Assembly (NCBI GenBank): GCA_964017125.1 | Contig: OZ024902.1 | Location: 37,215,219 to 37,279,218, forward strand | Reading direction: 5' to 3' | Source: Flabesymbios commensalis | Taxonomy: Eukaryota > Annelida > Polychaeta > Terebellida > Flabelligeridae | Length of the DNA: 64,000 bases | Translations under genes and position numbers: made by a program | In this document: one piece after another, positions 25,059-35,660 of the stretch | Position numbering within the stretch: the first letter of the stretch is position 1 | Layout: each line of letters opens with the position of its first letter | Notes under the pieces: model-generated | Database searches by the model: none | Seen by the model: only the letters and a program-made list of their open reading frames with translations | What the model was told of the DNA's origin: nothing

Positions 25059-25330
25059 ATTTATTTGACCAAACATATTTAATAACAAATAAAGTGAAAA
25101 GTACAAATAACAATCAGGAGACCATAGTTAAGACACAAAATGCAGCTACCACTATGGCCACCTTTCACACAAGAAATTCATTCATTCTGATGCTGCAAAT
25201 TCCGTTTCTGTAAATTTATATTTCCTTCATCATGTGTAGTAAAATCAAAGGCGAATAAATGAAAAAAATAGTAAAAGAAATATAAGATAAAATCATATAA
25301 AAATAAACAAACAAACAACGCAAGCCTTCC
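25059..25330 (-). mobile_element. Probable LINE 3' untranslated end
   Basis: Read on the minus strand it ends TTTGGTCAAATAAATTTC followed by the TTC tract, a familiar non-LTR 3' end with AATAAA-like signal and simple-repeat tail. No coding part is attached. Confidence 0.45.
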
Positions 25331-25628
25331 ACTGGGTGTTGATTTAATTGCATGGAGAGTTTATAGTTTGATATCCGGTATGCATGCTTATCAGCCGACT
25401 TTACATTTTACCCCCTGCCTACTGGACCTGTTCATTTATGTGCCATTTTAACTTCCCAAGGACTTCATGTCCTACCAGGTACTGATTTTTACAAGTGAAG
25501 TGAAGTACATCAGAGAGTTGAGAAACGTGATATATTTCTGAAAACATATCTGGGCTATTTGCACTCTGTGGTATTTTATTTGGTTTGCAATCTGCTTGAA
25601 ATCGTATATGTGTGTGGAAATGGGTTAA
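25331..25628. other. No feature recognised
   Basis: Moderately AT-rich; a short open frame on the minus strand (25419-25652) has no recognisable motif. Confidence 0.3.
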
Positions 25629-25876
25629 CCTTTTAACCGCCAGATTATTCAATATGAATATGAATAATTTTCACCCACTTGAAGTTGTGTCTCGCTGACG
25701 CGATCCACAACTTCAAGTGAGTGAAAATTATTCAGATTTGGCAAAATGGAGGTCAACTCTTTTCAAATCGTCATGATTGATGTCACATAATGGCTTTAAC
25801 ATGCTTAAAAGGCGGTACTGAATGTGGTAATAATTGAGTGAAAAACCCATTATATGCGACACCGGCGGTTAAAGGG
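25629..25876 (-). mobile_element. TTAA MITE family A, intact ends
   Basis: TTAA at 25625-25628 and 25877-25880. Ends CCTTTTAACCGCC and GGCGGTTAAAGGG. The central hairpin arms CACTTGAAGTTGTG and CACAACTTCAAGTG flank TCTCGCTGACGCGATC. This copy is inverted relative to the one at 8673. Confidence 0.9.
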
Positions 25877-25919
25877 TTAATATCACACCAATTGTCTACA
25901 AAATATAATTCAATTTTAA

Positions 25920-26367
25920 CCCTTGACCTGCTAAGGTATCATCTTTGAATTTTCACCCACTTGAATTTAATTGGGCACAATCTTTGATTCATTTGATACT
26001 AACATTCCCCCCTCCCCCCCCCCCGAAAAAAAATGTCAACGCCAACGAATACAAAACAGTATCTGTCCTGAATTGTGGCTGAAAGCTTATTGTTGTCACG
26101 CGGCGCGTCCGTTCCGCCGTCAGTCTCTCCGCCACTATAAGGGCTATGTACATCGAACTTATACAGGTTAATTAGTACTAAACATTGATTGGTTTCACAT
26201 TCCACCTTTCTAAGACCTGTTTTTCTATCCTGGTTTAATTTACTTGTTACCACGATAAACACACACGAGCAGGGCGTAGGCTAAATAATAAGATGCAAAG
26301 TGTAAATATAGATATTCACGCCTGTTGAGCCTTATTGTCAGTCAAAATGTGAATGACAGTAGTTTAA
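25920..26367. other. Fragments of MITE and a CGTCCG-type repeat
   Basis: At 25920 a broken TTAA-MITE start (TTAACCCTTGACCTGCTAAG) and a half hairpin (CACCCACTTGAA). A poly-C tract at 26010-26023. The segment 26095-26235 (GGCGCGTCCGTTCCG, CCGCCACTATAAGG, CAGGTTAATTAGTACTAAA) matches the start of the repeat at 35470-35660, so it is a dispersed element. Confidence 0.5.
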
Positions 26368-26588
26368 CCATTAAAGCGCTGAAATAATTTTAAATAAATC
26401 AAAAGAACAAAGGGATTTCAATCTGAAATCGTCATAAATGACTTAGTTACATGTAACATTTTAAATTTGTTTAATACGCTTTCAGTGCGGTGACCGACTT
26501 TAGACGTCAGAATCTATAGACGACGTCTCGACGTCTATAGACGTCAGATTCTGACGTTTAAAGACGATCCTCGCGCTGTTCAAAAGGG
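26368..26588 (+). mobile_element. TTAA MITE family B
   Basis: TTAA flanks at 26364-26367 and 26589-26592. Left end CCATTAAAGCGCTGAAATAA, right end GCGCTGTTCAAAAGGG. The centre is a large hairpin made of GACTTTAGACGTCAGAATCT and its inverted counterpart GTCAGATTCTGACGTTTAAA, with ATAGACGACGTC between. Confidence 0.85.
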
Positions 26589-26789
26589 TTAAAAGATAGG
26601 TTGTGACAATAACAAAAATTGTGTATGCGTGGTCGGGCAAATTCTGAACCTTCTGGTACACCTTGAGCTCTACCGGGCTCAATTGATTACTCAGCTCTGC
26701 ATGCGGAATGAAATTGCCTTGGTCTAAAGTTCCCAAGTCGGGCTTAAAATTAGCACAGTGCCCTCCAAACACACGTTAATAACCCTTAA

Positions 26790-27022
26790 CCCTTAAAGCG
26801 CCGAATTTTTTTATGTAAACCATGGAGACCAAAGGGACATTTTCAATTTGAAATCATGACAAATGTCTTATTCAACTCTTTCCGATTCATTTGAATACGT
26901 ATGTTATAGGTCTACAGTCATTATAATTATTCTCCCTCTTACAGGGCCGTGATCGACTTGAGTCTACCATGTCTACAGACGTCAGATTCTGACGACTAAA
27001 GTCGATCCCCGCACTGTAAGGG
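26790..27022 (+). mobile_element. TTAA MITE family B
   Basis: TTAA at 26786-26789; right flank CTAA. Left end CCCTTAAAGCGCCGAA, right end CCGCACTGTAAGGG. The hairpin is less perfect: TCGACTTGAGTCTACC against GACGACTAAAGTCGATC. Confidence 0.85.
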
Positions 27023-27544
27023 CTAAACCACTACATTATACAATTTAAATATTCACCGCGATCCACAAGTGGCTAAAAATGCTTATAACTCATTCTGTAC
27101 AATTTGGATCAAAATATGCCAATCTTGCAAGTTTAAATCTGATTTATTTTTGAAATTTTCTTGACTTTTGAGTAGACGCATAAGCTGAAAACGGCTATAG
27201 GCGTGACAAGCACGTTGACAGAGTTAGTGGTCACAATGCATTTCCCATAATAGTAGTTATTTTATACTATTTTATACTATTATGGGAAATCTCGACCAAT
27301 CAGAAGCTTACGATATATCGTAACTTGTACGAGAATGCGGGCCATTATTGACGGTTTGTGTGGCAGGCGCTGGCAGATCACGTCACGACGAGACTCCTCT
27401 CCCATATGCCAGAATGGTGCTTGTTGACCGTCCCCACCATTATACTGACCGTTGGTCAGTATACAGTAATATGTAGGCATTATGTGTATGTATTATGTAT
27501 ATGCTAGGGCTATGCTCTTTTAATAGCTATCCCTCGGAACGCTA

Positions 27545-27640
27545 CGTTATAAAATTTAAATTGTCACCCATTTGAAGGTGTGTCTAGCTACCGCGAACCA
27601 CAACTTCAAGTGGGTAACACACACTTACATCTATTAGTCC
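27545..27640. mobile_element. Degraded family A hairpin
   Basis: CACCCATTTGAAGGTGTGTC, then GCTACCGCGAACCA, then CAACTTCAAGTGGG. The terminal repeats are no longer recognisable. Confidence 0.5.
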
Positions 27641-27649
27641 AGTTGCCAA

Positions 27650-27965
27650 AAAGTGAACCGGGATTTTATAATACAACTTTTTAACAAATATGCGTAGAAA
27701 CAAGTGTAATACCACTTTTTCGAATAAGTTTAGCACGAGGAAGTGATTTCTGACGTTATTTTTGCGATTGAAATGTTTGACATATTTGAAAAAAATCGCA
27801 TGTGGTAATTTGCATAATTCACGCTAATTAACATAATTAACAACTATGATAGTAGCTTAACAAATAGGTCCAGACACATGTGTAATACCACTTTTTCGTA
27901 TAAGTTTGACAACAGGAAGTGATTTTGGATGTTATTTTTGCAATTAGACGTCAATTTCAGCTTAA
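27650..27965. repeat. Two tandem copies of a dispersed repeat of about 165 bp
   Basis: GTGTAATACCACTTTTTCG and AGGAAGTGATTT occur in both halves at corresponding places (about 27708 and 27873). Related words at 34700 and, inverted, 34810 show that the family is dispersed. Confidence 0.6.
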
Positions 27966-29089
27966 TATGCCAAGTTCAAGGTTAATTTGTTGCCAAAGTT
28001 GTCAAAATATAGTTAAACTCAATAATAAAGGGACCCCTTGGGATGAGACATTTTCAATGTAGTCAATTTTGAAAATTTAATTTATATGAAGCTATATAGC
28101 CTACTGACCTTAACTGAAAATAGGAGAAAGTCAAAAAACAATTTTAAAGCACCGAAAAAGAGTGAAATACTTGTATTTCCAGGTCGTATATTGCCATGTA
28201 AACAAAACAAGTCAGCAATATTCAGCACTTTCCATCACATATTCCCACGTATCAGACGGTAAGATCAGAGCAGTCGCCGCTAATTGGTGTTTTATAGTCA
28301 GGACACGGGAGGACACACCTGCAGCAATGATTGTCTACCCAACGCTGGGCCGATGCCATGAGCATGTGACCCAATGCTGTGAAAACATTCAACCGTCCTT
28401 CAGGTATACAAATAGTTTGTTTGGGTTACTTCTGGTTTCATAGAAATGTTGATTAAAAATATTTGTAAAAATATAAAAATTCTGAAAAAATAAAAACATG
28501 ATCCGTTGGATACACTACTTCATTACGGAATTAAAAACGAAAATTGATGTCATCCCAAGGAGCTGCTTTAACATGTTGAAAAGTTAGATTTAGCACATTG
28601 TTTTATTCAAATACATTGAACACGATTTTGATGTTATTTTGCAATTAAAGATCAAGGTAAATTTATCAGATCAATGTATTATTGAGCCAAGTCTTTAAAT
28701 AATATTCACACGTGCAGGTATGATGATATGCAGGGTATCCAAACTCATTACACCTATATGACCGTAATACCGATATCTAACCCTTCTGCTGCTGAATTGT
28801 TTGTTTCTATTTTTCGTAAATTTAAGCTGTAATTGCAAACGCAACTTCCCGCTTCATTGACAAAAAGTTTTTATATTTATTTAAAAACAGACATCTCTCA
28901 GATTCAATTGTTTTATGAAATGATAAACTTCCACGAGCTATTTTACGATTTCAAAATAATTTAATTTTGTTTTGAAATGGCTTTAACTCGTCTATGTATG
29001 GGCCTTGTAGTCCAAGGGTTAAGATTCCAACGACAATACAGAATAATTACGCGAATTTGAAAATATTGTCAATATATCAGATTATAATA
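27966..29089. other. AT-rich sequence, no gene identified
   Basis: An open frame of 93 codons at 28162-28443 has no motif I recognise and overlaps a family D-like word (CCAACGCTGGGCCGATG). Not claimed as a gene. Confidence 0.35.
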
Positions 29090-29830
29090 TCGAAAAATGA
29101 CACTATACTCGCAGTAGATATCAGTGTAATAATGTCAGAATATAATAAGCCTACTATGTTTCGGAAGATGGACATATATATATTAATACCTTGAGATTTA
29201 ACACGTTCGTAACCAATTCAGTCAGATGTCAGAATATATCATCATACTGACGAAATATAACACTGTAGTGTCAGTTGTATTGTATTGCAAAAGCGCAATA
29301 TGGAATCAATGACAATCCTATGTCAGAATATGCCGCTTTGTGGCAGGTGGTGAAACCATGATGTCAAAATATGTCAAATCAATTTAAAAGAAATGGCTAT
29401 ATAGGCCTAATATAATATGCTTCTGAAAATCATGATTGTGTCAATATGTTTACAAAATAAGACACTATTGTGTTAAAATCTAAGAGCTGTATATCATGAT
29501 GATATATTATAATGTCAGAATATGGCTTTATTAGTGTCTGGATATGACATAATAAGGATAGATTCTGGATATGACATAATCAAATGAAAATTGAGATTCA
29601 CATGATATAACCCACCACAATAGTATCAGAATATCACAGTATCGTGTCTGGATTAAAAACTTTGATTATGCGACTTAATAATGTCTGAACATGGCATTAT
29701 AATAAAACAAAGTATATTAGGATATTAGGTAAAACTGCTGCTTTTATGGCAGCATATTGCCATCGTAATATCATGTCATTATAATATCAGAATTGACAAT
29801 GCATGACACTATTGTGAAAGGTGTCGACAC
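29090..29830. repeat. Degenerate repeat with TGTCAGAATATG words
   Basis: At least eight imperfect copies of TGTCAGAATAT or TGTCTGGATATGACAT at irregular 50-100 bp spacing, the remains of an old tandem repeat. Confidence 0.5.
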
Positions 29831-30139
29831 TGTATTATTATATACATAATTATATTGCTATTAAAATTCAATGTTACTTTTATATATTGCACTAAAGGAC
29901 ATTTTAATGTTAACACATCATGGAAATTAGGTTATCAAGCCAGTAGTACTGAGTTGAGAGAATAGGACGTCATGATGTCAGGACATTACAGCATAATTTT
30001 AATTTATATGAAGTTCTAAATAATATTATACTACAAGGACAGAATGCATCGACTCAATGAGATAGCTTACGATTATAGACATTATAATATAAAAGACAGA
30101 CAGATAAAAAGACCAAAAACGTGATTAGCACTATATTAA

Positions 30140-30312
30140 CCCCTAAAGCGGTGAACTATATTTATACAACCATGGAAATTAAAGTTGTTTTTTTAATTTG
30201 AAATTATACATATTTTTACTCTTACAGTGTGGGGATCGACTTTAGACGTCAGAATCTGACAATAACAGACGACAGATTCTGTAGTCTAAAGTCGCGCTCG
30301 CTCTTTTAGGGG
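30140..30312 (+). mobile_element. TTAA MITE family B, internally deleted
   Basis: TTAA at 30136-30139, right flank GTAA. Left end CCCCTAAAGCGGTGAA; hairpin GATCGACTTTAGACGTCAGA against GATTCTGTAGTCTAAAGTCG. At 173 bp it is shorter than the other copies. Confidence 0.75.
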
Positions 30313-31654
30313 GTAAGCGTAAATACTTTGTATACCTATGTAGCATAGATGTACCAAAGTGCAAATTTAGAATCAAATTAATCGCATAGAAATTGTTACT
30401 ATCCATAAAATGAGATTGACAAGCATGGTCTATCATTTGTGTATCGGAAATGGCAGCCATCCTGAATATGGCCACAAAGGAAGCCTCTGGGGATGTTGAA
30501 AGTTCACAATAATTATTCGGGTTCACCACAGTCAAAAACATAATGAAACTAAAATTATTCAAATCTGACCTGTGAATCCAATGTTACAGCTATGGAAAAC
30601 ATACACTTTTTATGGCGGCAAACTTGAAAAATTGTGTCTATTTTGAATTTTTAGATTGCTAACTTTTTTTTCAAAAGTGAGTTCGATGAGGAGAGTTCTT
30701 GCCCAGTTCAGTGCTTGTATCAAGATTTAAAAGATCATTTCGCGTATCACACAGTTTTAAAAAAGCTAAATTTCGGTAAATTTCGGGTAAGGTCAAACTA
30801 TGGCGATTTTCACAAAAGTTCGCCTGGGAGGATTCCTCAGGACTTTTTCTGTCATAGAGAATATGTTCCTGAAACCAAAACAAAAAAAAATCTACAAAAA
30901 ATTATTAAGGGTTGTGATTATATACTAGCACTGATCGAAGTGTACTAGTTTTTTCCGCTCTCTGATTCTAAGTATTGTCAATTATTATTTTTATAGGAAA
31001 CAAAATAAGTTTTATGACTTTTTATGTTTATATGCAATAGTTTATTCCTCTATCAACAATTAAACGAGTTATCAACTATACGTTTGTACAGTAATATTGA
31101 TGGTAAATCAAATTGCCAATTAATAAAAGAATACAAAAAACACCAGATTGTTGCTGAAACGTTTTTTTTATTTTAAATGACTTTGACAGCTTAATAATTT
31201 TGTGAAAAATAATAAAAAAAATAGTATTTAATGTAAAGCCGTCTTTATTTGAATTACCCAGATGAGCAAGCTCATATGTCTACATGGCCCCATTATGCTG
31301 AAGGTTCATTTATGTCAGTTGTCTAATATGTTCATATTATATGTGGCCGATCTTTGATTTGTTTGTTGTATGTATGCTTTATAGATAAATTAGGCATAAT
31401 ATATATTTGTGTCTTTATTCAAAACTGTGAGTATAATACATTTTTTAGATTTAAATTTATACTTTGATTTTGTTGGAAGTAAAATGTGATTTAAAGATAA
31501 AAATTAAAATATAAAAAATTAAAAATTATAAGTTAAAAATTGATATAATAATCCAATAAATTGGTAATGCAATAAATATTTAGAAATATAACCTGCCACT
31601 GTTGGAATGTCAAATATGCAATATTCCAGAAAACGCCAATGCTTTTATGTTGCC
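30313..31654. other. AT-rich sequence, no gene identified
   Basis: Short frames only; none carries a recognisable motif. 31480-31560 is very A/T-biased. Confidence 0.4.
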
Positions 31655-31735
31655 CCTGGACAACTTCGGCCGAACGTCTTTGACGTTGGTCCAAAATTGT
31701 ACACATGTTATACAAATGTTCTGTGTTTACTGGTT
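31655..31735. mobile_element. CCCAGC-type MITE (family D), diverged
   Basis: CGGCCGAACGTCTTTGACG, TTGGTCCAAAATTGTACAC and ATGTTATACAAATGTTCTGT match the right half of the copy at 19513. Confidence 0.55.
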
Positions 31736-31839
31736 ATTCAATAATACTACGAGAGAAATATAAATTGCCAGTAAGTTGAACGTTCATGTCAGTCAACCTC
31801 CAACACAGCAGTTAGCCCTACAGTATAATTACATGTTAA

Positions 31840-31950
31840 TTAATGTTGGACCACCGTCTGTGACGCTGGCCCAACAATAATCCATCATGTATCACATATC
31901 GGTGGCAGAGGGAGTCATGCGCTCTACCAATGCGCCACGTCCCCTTTCTT
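31840..31950 (-). ncRNA. tRNA-like 5' half (SINE or tRNA fragment) next to a family D half
   Basis: On the minus strand GGGGACGTGGCGCATTGG then TAGAGCGCATGACTCC fits the 5' half of a tRNA, with a box A (TGGCGCATTGG). No box B follows. Instead family D sequence (TTGTTGGGCCAGCGTCACAG) begins, so the tRNA-like part is truncated. It cannot form a functional tRNA. Confidence 0.4.
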
Positions 31951-32690
31951 ATTGATGCCACAAATCTTTGTTTGTACCCGATGGTGACCAGGTGGCATAA
32001 TCCGCACATTCCTACGGTTCCGAGCACAGATCAAAGCTAATCAACATATACTATATGAATAGATTACGGGCATTGTGCTACTTACATATTGAGATATTTG
32101 TGAAGTCTAATTAATTAATCAAGAGTACATAATCGATAAACTTGACTGGTCTACTTGAAAGGACTTAGGATTGACAGTCACAACACATGGCCGTCGGTAT
32201 TCTGTGATACTATGCTGTGCATTTGTATAAATCGACATATTTCCCTTCATTTGGCGGCATAAACTCACAGCTAAATATGAATGAATATAATATATGAAGC
32301 GAGTTAAAATTACAAAAGTATCCAGAGTGTGCAGCATCCAAACGCGCGATAAACTATTGTTTATTTTTATCTGAGGTTTATATTGAATGATTAAAAAACT
32401 CGATTTTTAATGATATTTTACATTATTCTCATCTACTAGCAATTAGTTGTTTTTATTTAAATGGCATATAATTGGGCCACATTTTATATGGAAACAAAAA
32501 ACATGTCTCTGGGATTAAAAATCCGAAACTCATTGCTATATCTATATAGTATTTGTGTCCAATCTGCATATTACAGTGTGTATAATTCTGATTATAGGGT
32601 GAAGAAAGAAGAATAAATGGGATTATTAGGCAAATGTTTTCATTGCGAAACAATTTGTTACCTGGATTAGATAATACCAGTAATACCTGA
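31951..32690. other. AT-rich sequence upstream of the KPQPV frame
   Basis: No feature supported. A spliced upstream exon could lie here, but I could not identify one. Confidence 0.3.
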
Positions 32691-33506
32691 CAATTGAAGG
32701 ATCGTGGACAAACACATCAATATGCAGCAGGCAATATAAAAAAGGAGTTGGAATCTACAACTCAATCCAAATATATACATGTTTTAAAGTCTCTTACGAT
32801 ATTGCAACCAATACTTAATTCAAGTTCGAATGGTAGACACAGCCATGGTATAAATGTATCAGGTGTTGAAGTTCATCCATCAAAAATACCAGTGTATGAT
32901 GATAAAGAAAGTGGAATTGACTCACAGCCCGACAACAATAAGTCACTGTACGACTCGAAATCTACTAACAATAAAGCACAGCTTGTCAATGATAAACCAC
33001 ATCCTATCAAAGATAAACCACAACCTGTCAATGATAAACCACAACCTGTTAAAGATAAACCACAACCTGTCAAAGGGAAACCACAACCTGTCAAAGGTAA
33101 ACAAAAGCATGTCGAATATAAATCACAACCTGGCAAAGATAAACAACAACATGGGAGAGATAAACCACAACCAGCCAAAGATAAACAACAACGTGTGAAA
33201 GATAAACCACAACCTGTCAAAGATAAACCACAGCATGTCAATGATAAACCACAACCTGTCAATGATAAACCACAACTTGCCAAAGATAAAATACAGCCTG
33301 TCAAAGATAAACCACAACCTGTCAATGATAAACCACAACCTGCCAAAGATAAAATACAGCCTGTCAAAGATAGACCAAAGACTGTCAAAAATAAACCACA
33401 ACCTGTCAAAGATAAACCACAACCTGTCAAAGATAAACCACAACCTGTCAAAGATAAACCACAACCTGTCAACGATAAACCACAACCGGTCAAAGATAAA
33501 CCATAA
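32691..33506 (+). CDS. Possible exon: unique N-part plus KDKPQPV heptad-like repeats
   Basis: An open frame of about 270 codons with no ATG: it opens after TGA at 32688-32690, and no methionine codon occurs in the frame, so if real it is an internal or last exon. The first 100 residues are non-repetitive and hydrophilic (with SNGRHSHGINVSG and IPVYDDKESGIDSQ). From about 32985 on, 7-residue repeats of the type KDKPQPV/NDKPQPV follow, lysine-, proline- and glutamine-rich and probably unstructured. TAA at 33504-33506 comes from a single C-to-T change in a CAA codon. The same frame then stays open for another 83 codons to TAA at 33756, including one 3-base insertion that keeps frame. No domain is recognised. 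A stalk or linker region of a secreted or membrane protein is a guess; non-coding minisatellite is the main alternative. Confidence 0.35.
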   Translation, partial: QLKDRGQTHQYAAGNIKKELESTTQSKYIHVLKSLTILQPILNSSSNGRHSHGINVSGVEVHPSKIPVYDDKESGIDSQPDNNKSLYDSKSTNNKAQLVNDKPHPIKDKPQPVNDKPQPVKDKPQPVKGKPQPVKGKQKHVEYKSQPGKDKQQHGRDKPQPAKDKQQRVKDKPQPVKDKPQHVNDKPQPVNDKPQLAKDKIQPVKDKPQPVNDKPQPAKDKIQPVKDRPKTVKNKPQPVKDKPQPVKDKPQPVKDKPQPVNDKPQPVKDKP

Positions 33507-33755
33507 CCTGTCAAAGATAAACCACAATCTGTCAAAGACAAACCACAACCTGTCAGCGATAAATCCCAGCCTGTCAACGATAAACCACAACCAGTCAAAG
33601 ATAAACCAAAGACTGTCAAAGATAAACCACAATCTTTCAAAGATAAATTCCAGCCTGACAACGACAAACCACAACCTGTCCAAAATAAACCAAAACAGCC
33701 TGTCAACGATAAACTGCAACCTATCAAAGATAAGCCACAGCTTGTCACAGATAAA
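32985..33755 (+). repeat. 21-bp minisatellite (AAACCACAACCTGTCAAAGAT)-type
   Basis: About 36 units with GATAAACCACAACCTGTCAA as the common form. Variants (ACAGCCTGTC, CAAAGACTGTC, ACAACTTGCC) recur in the same order within blocks, showing block duplication. Antisense leucine/cysteine-rich frames across it are shadows. Confidence 0.93.
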
Positions 33756-33812
33756 TAACCACCTGTTATAGTCTGGAGAAAACAACAACATATTTTGACT
33801 CAAGCTTGTTTT

Positions 33813-34133
33813 GAAAAAAATGTAATGAGTGCGGTTTTATGCCACCTTGGTGCACATATATAGGCTACACTGGGCTAGGAGAACACCCTGAGAATGATGA
33901 GATGAATGAGAAGACACTGCTCTCAAAAACATGATTAGAAATTCAAGCTCTGGCGGTCTGAGGCTGAGCACGATACTTCCCGGTCACGGTGGCTCCCCAC
34001 AATATTGAATATTTACGAGTGAGCGGAGAAGAAACATTATGCTTCTCTGAAATTTTAAGGACAGTGTGGGGTTCGAACCCGCGATCTATATCTTTCCAAG
34101 CATGCAGCTTTAACCACTGCACAAGGACCCCCG
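33813..34133 (-). mobile_element. tRNA-derived SINE
   Basis: Minus strand: GTCCTTGTGCAGTGGTTAAA (box A region), then CGCGGGTTCGAACCCC (box B, about 34065-34080), then a body with ATTGTGGGGAGCCACC, GTGTTCTCCTAGCCCAGTG and GTGCACCAAGGTGGC, ending CACTCATTACATTTTTTTC. A second copy of the 3' body lies at 47570-47705. SINEs of this kind are made by RNA polymerase III and moved by LINE enzymes; the partner LINE is not identified. Confidence 0.8.
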
Positions 34134-34171
34134 CCCACCTTGCTTTTCATTATGTATAGGATTACGCTCGA

Positions 34172-34250
34172 GGAGCGCTCCATTCTTAGCCGTGTAAAAG
34201 GTCCGAGGCCGAAAGCCGAGGCCTTTTTCACAGCTAAGAATGAAGAACCC
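34172..34250. repeat. Long near-perfect hairpin
   Basis: CATTCTTAGCCGTGTAAAAG and CTTTTTCACAGCTAAGAATG are inverted around GGTCCGAGGCCGAAAGCCGA. Sequences further out (TTAAAACACACC at 34268, GGTGTGTTTTAA at 34443) are also inverted, so the hairpin may sit in a larger element of about 300 bp whose ends I could not fix. Confidence 0.6.
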
Positions 34251-34479
34251 CGAGGATTTTAACTGACTTAAAACACACCCGACCATAATGAGGTTCGCTC
34301 ATAATCAATAGCTCTGTCACACCTGACTGATTTTAGTACCATTAGGTCCACCATGATAACAATTATTGGTCTGTACTTGGTCAACAAAAACTCTCCCTTC
34401 CTGGCTTAGAATGTCGTGGTCGGACAAAGAAAATAACGTAGTGGTGTGTTTTAATCTGGTAGAATAGGATCTCGTGGTC

Positions 34480-35465
34480 GCAAAACAGCCGCATGCTAAG
34501 CTGGCATGCTTGGCAAAACTTTTTTATCGGCACTAAACCAAGATAGCCGCCAAAATACGAAATTTACCCCAGAAAAGCTGTTGGTATTGAGTAACACAAA
34601 TTATTTTTTATGTGATTTTCACTGAAACAATTAAAGGTCATCTTCAAGGATAAAGTGTCAATTCCAAAGTCAAGTACACGAAAATCGTATTTTTACCATT
34701 CTAGGAACAAGTGTAAGTGTAATGCCTCTTTTTTGTGTGATTTTTACTGTAAGATGTCAAAATAGTAATCTGATAAAAAAAAGTTTATCACGACTAAATT
34801 AAAAAAAAAAATGGTATTACACATGTTTCTAGGTTAATGGTTCAAAAGTTATATATATCCAAGGTCATATGGCTGATGGCGGCTATCTTGGATTTAAGCT
34901 CAATCGGCTCCACGTCGCCGATTTTAAAGGCCAACTTCGTGAGATATTTATAAATTAAGATTCTATGGCAATCATGAGCACAGTACGCCATCTTGAATTT
35001 TCGCAGATTGGCATTCGGCTGTTTTGTGACAAGTTATTCATGGTCAATAAAAAGCAAAAATTCGTTCTAGTGAAATCAGGATATGTCAAATTCTTCCAGA
35101 CAAATTACTGATAAACGACGGTGGTCCAGCATTGAACAGGCATTGAGTTAGTAGCCATTACCTCGAAGTTGTGATGAACATTGAATAAAAGCCGAATTAC
35201 AACACAATAACAAACATCTTCTAGGAAGTTCTTATATACGTTACACCCGAGATTAAAAGTCAAAGCTTTTGTGAAGTATATATAGTGGATAGCGGGAAAT
35301 GGTCATTCGGTCAGGGCGTACGTTCAACGAAGGAAGAAGCCAAAAAATGTTATTCTATATATAGTATAGATTGCAATAAATGTATGAAACATCAGTTCTA
35401 ATTCATTGCATAGTCAAAGCTAGAGATACGGTTTTTAGGCCTCAGTCAAAATGTTGGCGGATGCC
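34480..35465. other. AT-rich sequence with a dispersed-repeat fragment
   Basis: 34690-34850 repeats words of the 27650 family in both orientations (GTGTAATGCC, and GGTATTACACATG as the inverse), consistent with an inverted-repeat element. The rest is unassigned. Confidence 0.4.
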
Positions 35466-35660
35466 TATTGTCGTCATCAGGCGCGTCCGTCTGTTCGTCC
35501 GTCCGTCCGTCCGTCTGTCTGTCTGTCCGCCACTCTTAGCACTATAACTTGTTTCGCGTGAGTGGTATGCACAATGAACTTCACATACAGGTTAATCATG
35601 ACTAAAGCTTGACTAATTTCAGATTTGACCTTTCTGTGACTATTATGACTTTGACATTTT
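35466..35660. repeat. CGTCCG-rich head of a dispersed repeat
   Basis: GGCGCGTCCGTCTGTTCGTC and a short (GTCC)n/(GTCT)n tract, followed by CCGCCACTCTTAGCACTATA and ACAGGTTAATCATGACTAAA. The segment at 26095-26235 matches the same order. Confidence 0.65.

Noticed and set aside
24854-25213. Poly-arginine protein
   Set aside because: Translation of the (AAG)n microsatellite.
32873-33803. Two long minus-strand frames rich in LSLTGCG and FIFDRLW repeats
   Set aside because: Antisense shadows of the 21-bp repeat, which is free of stops in several frames because the unit length is divisible by three.
34064-34133. Functional tRNA gene on the minus strand
   Set aside because: Box A and box B are present, but the arms pair poorly and the sequence continues into a SINE body with a second copy elsewhere.
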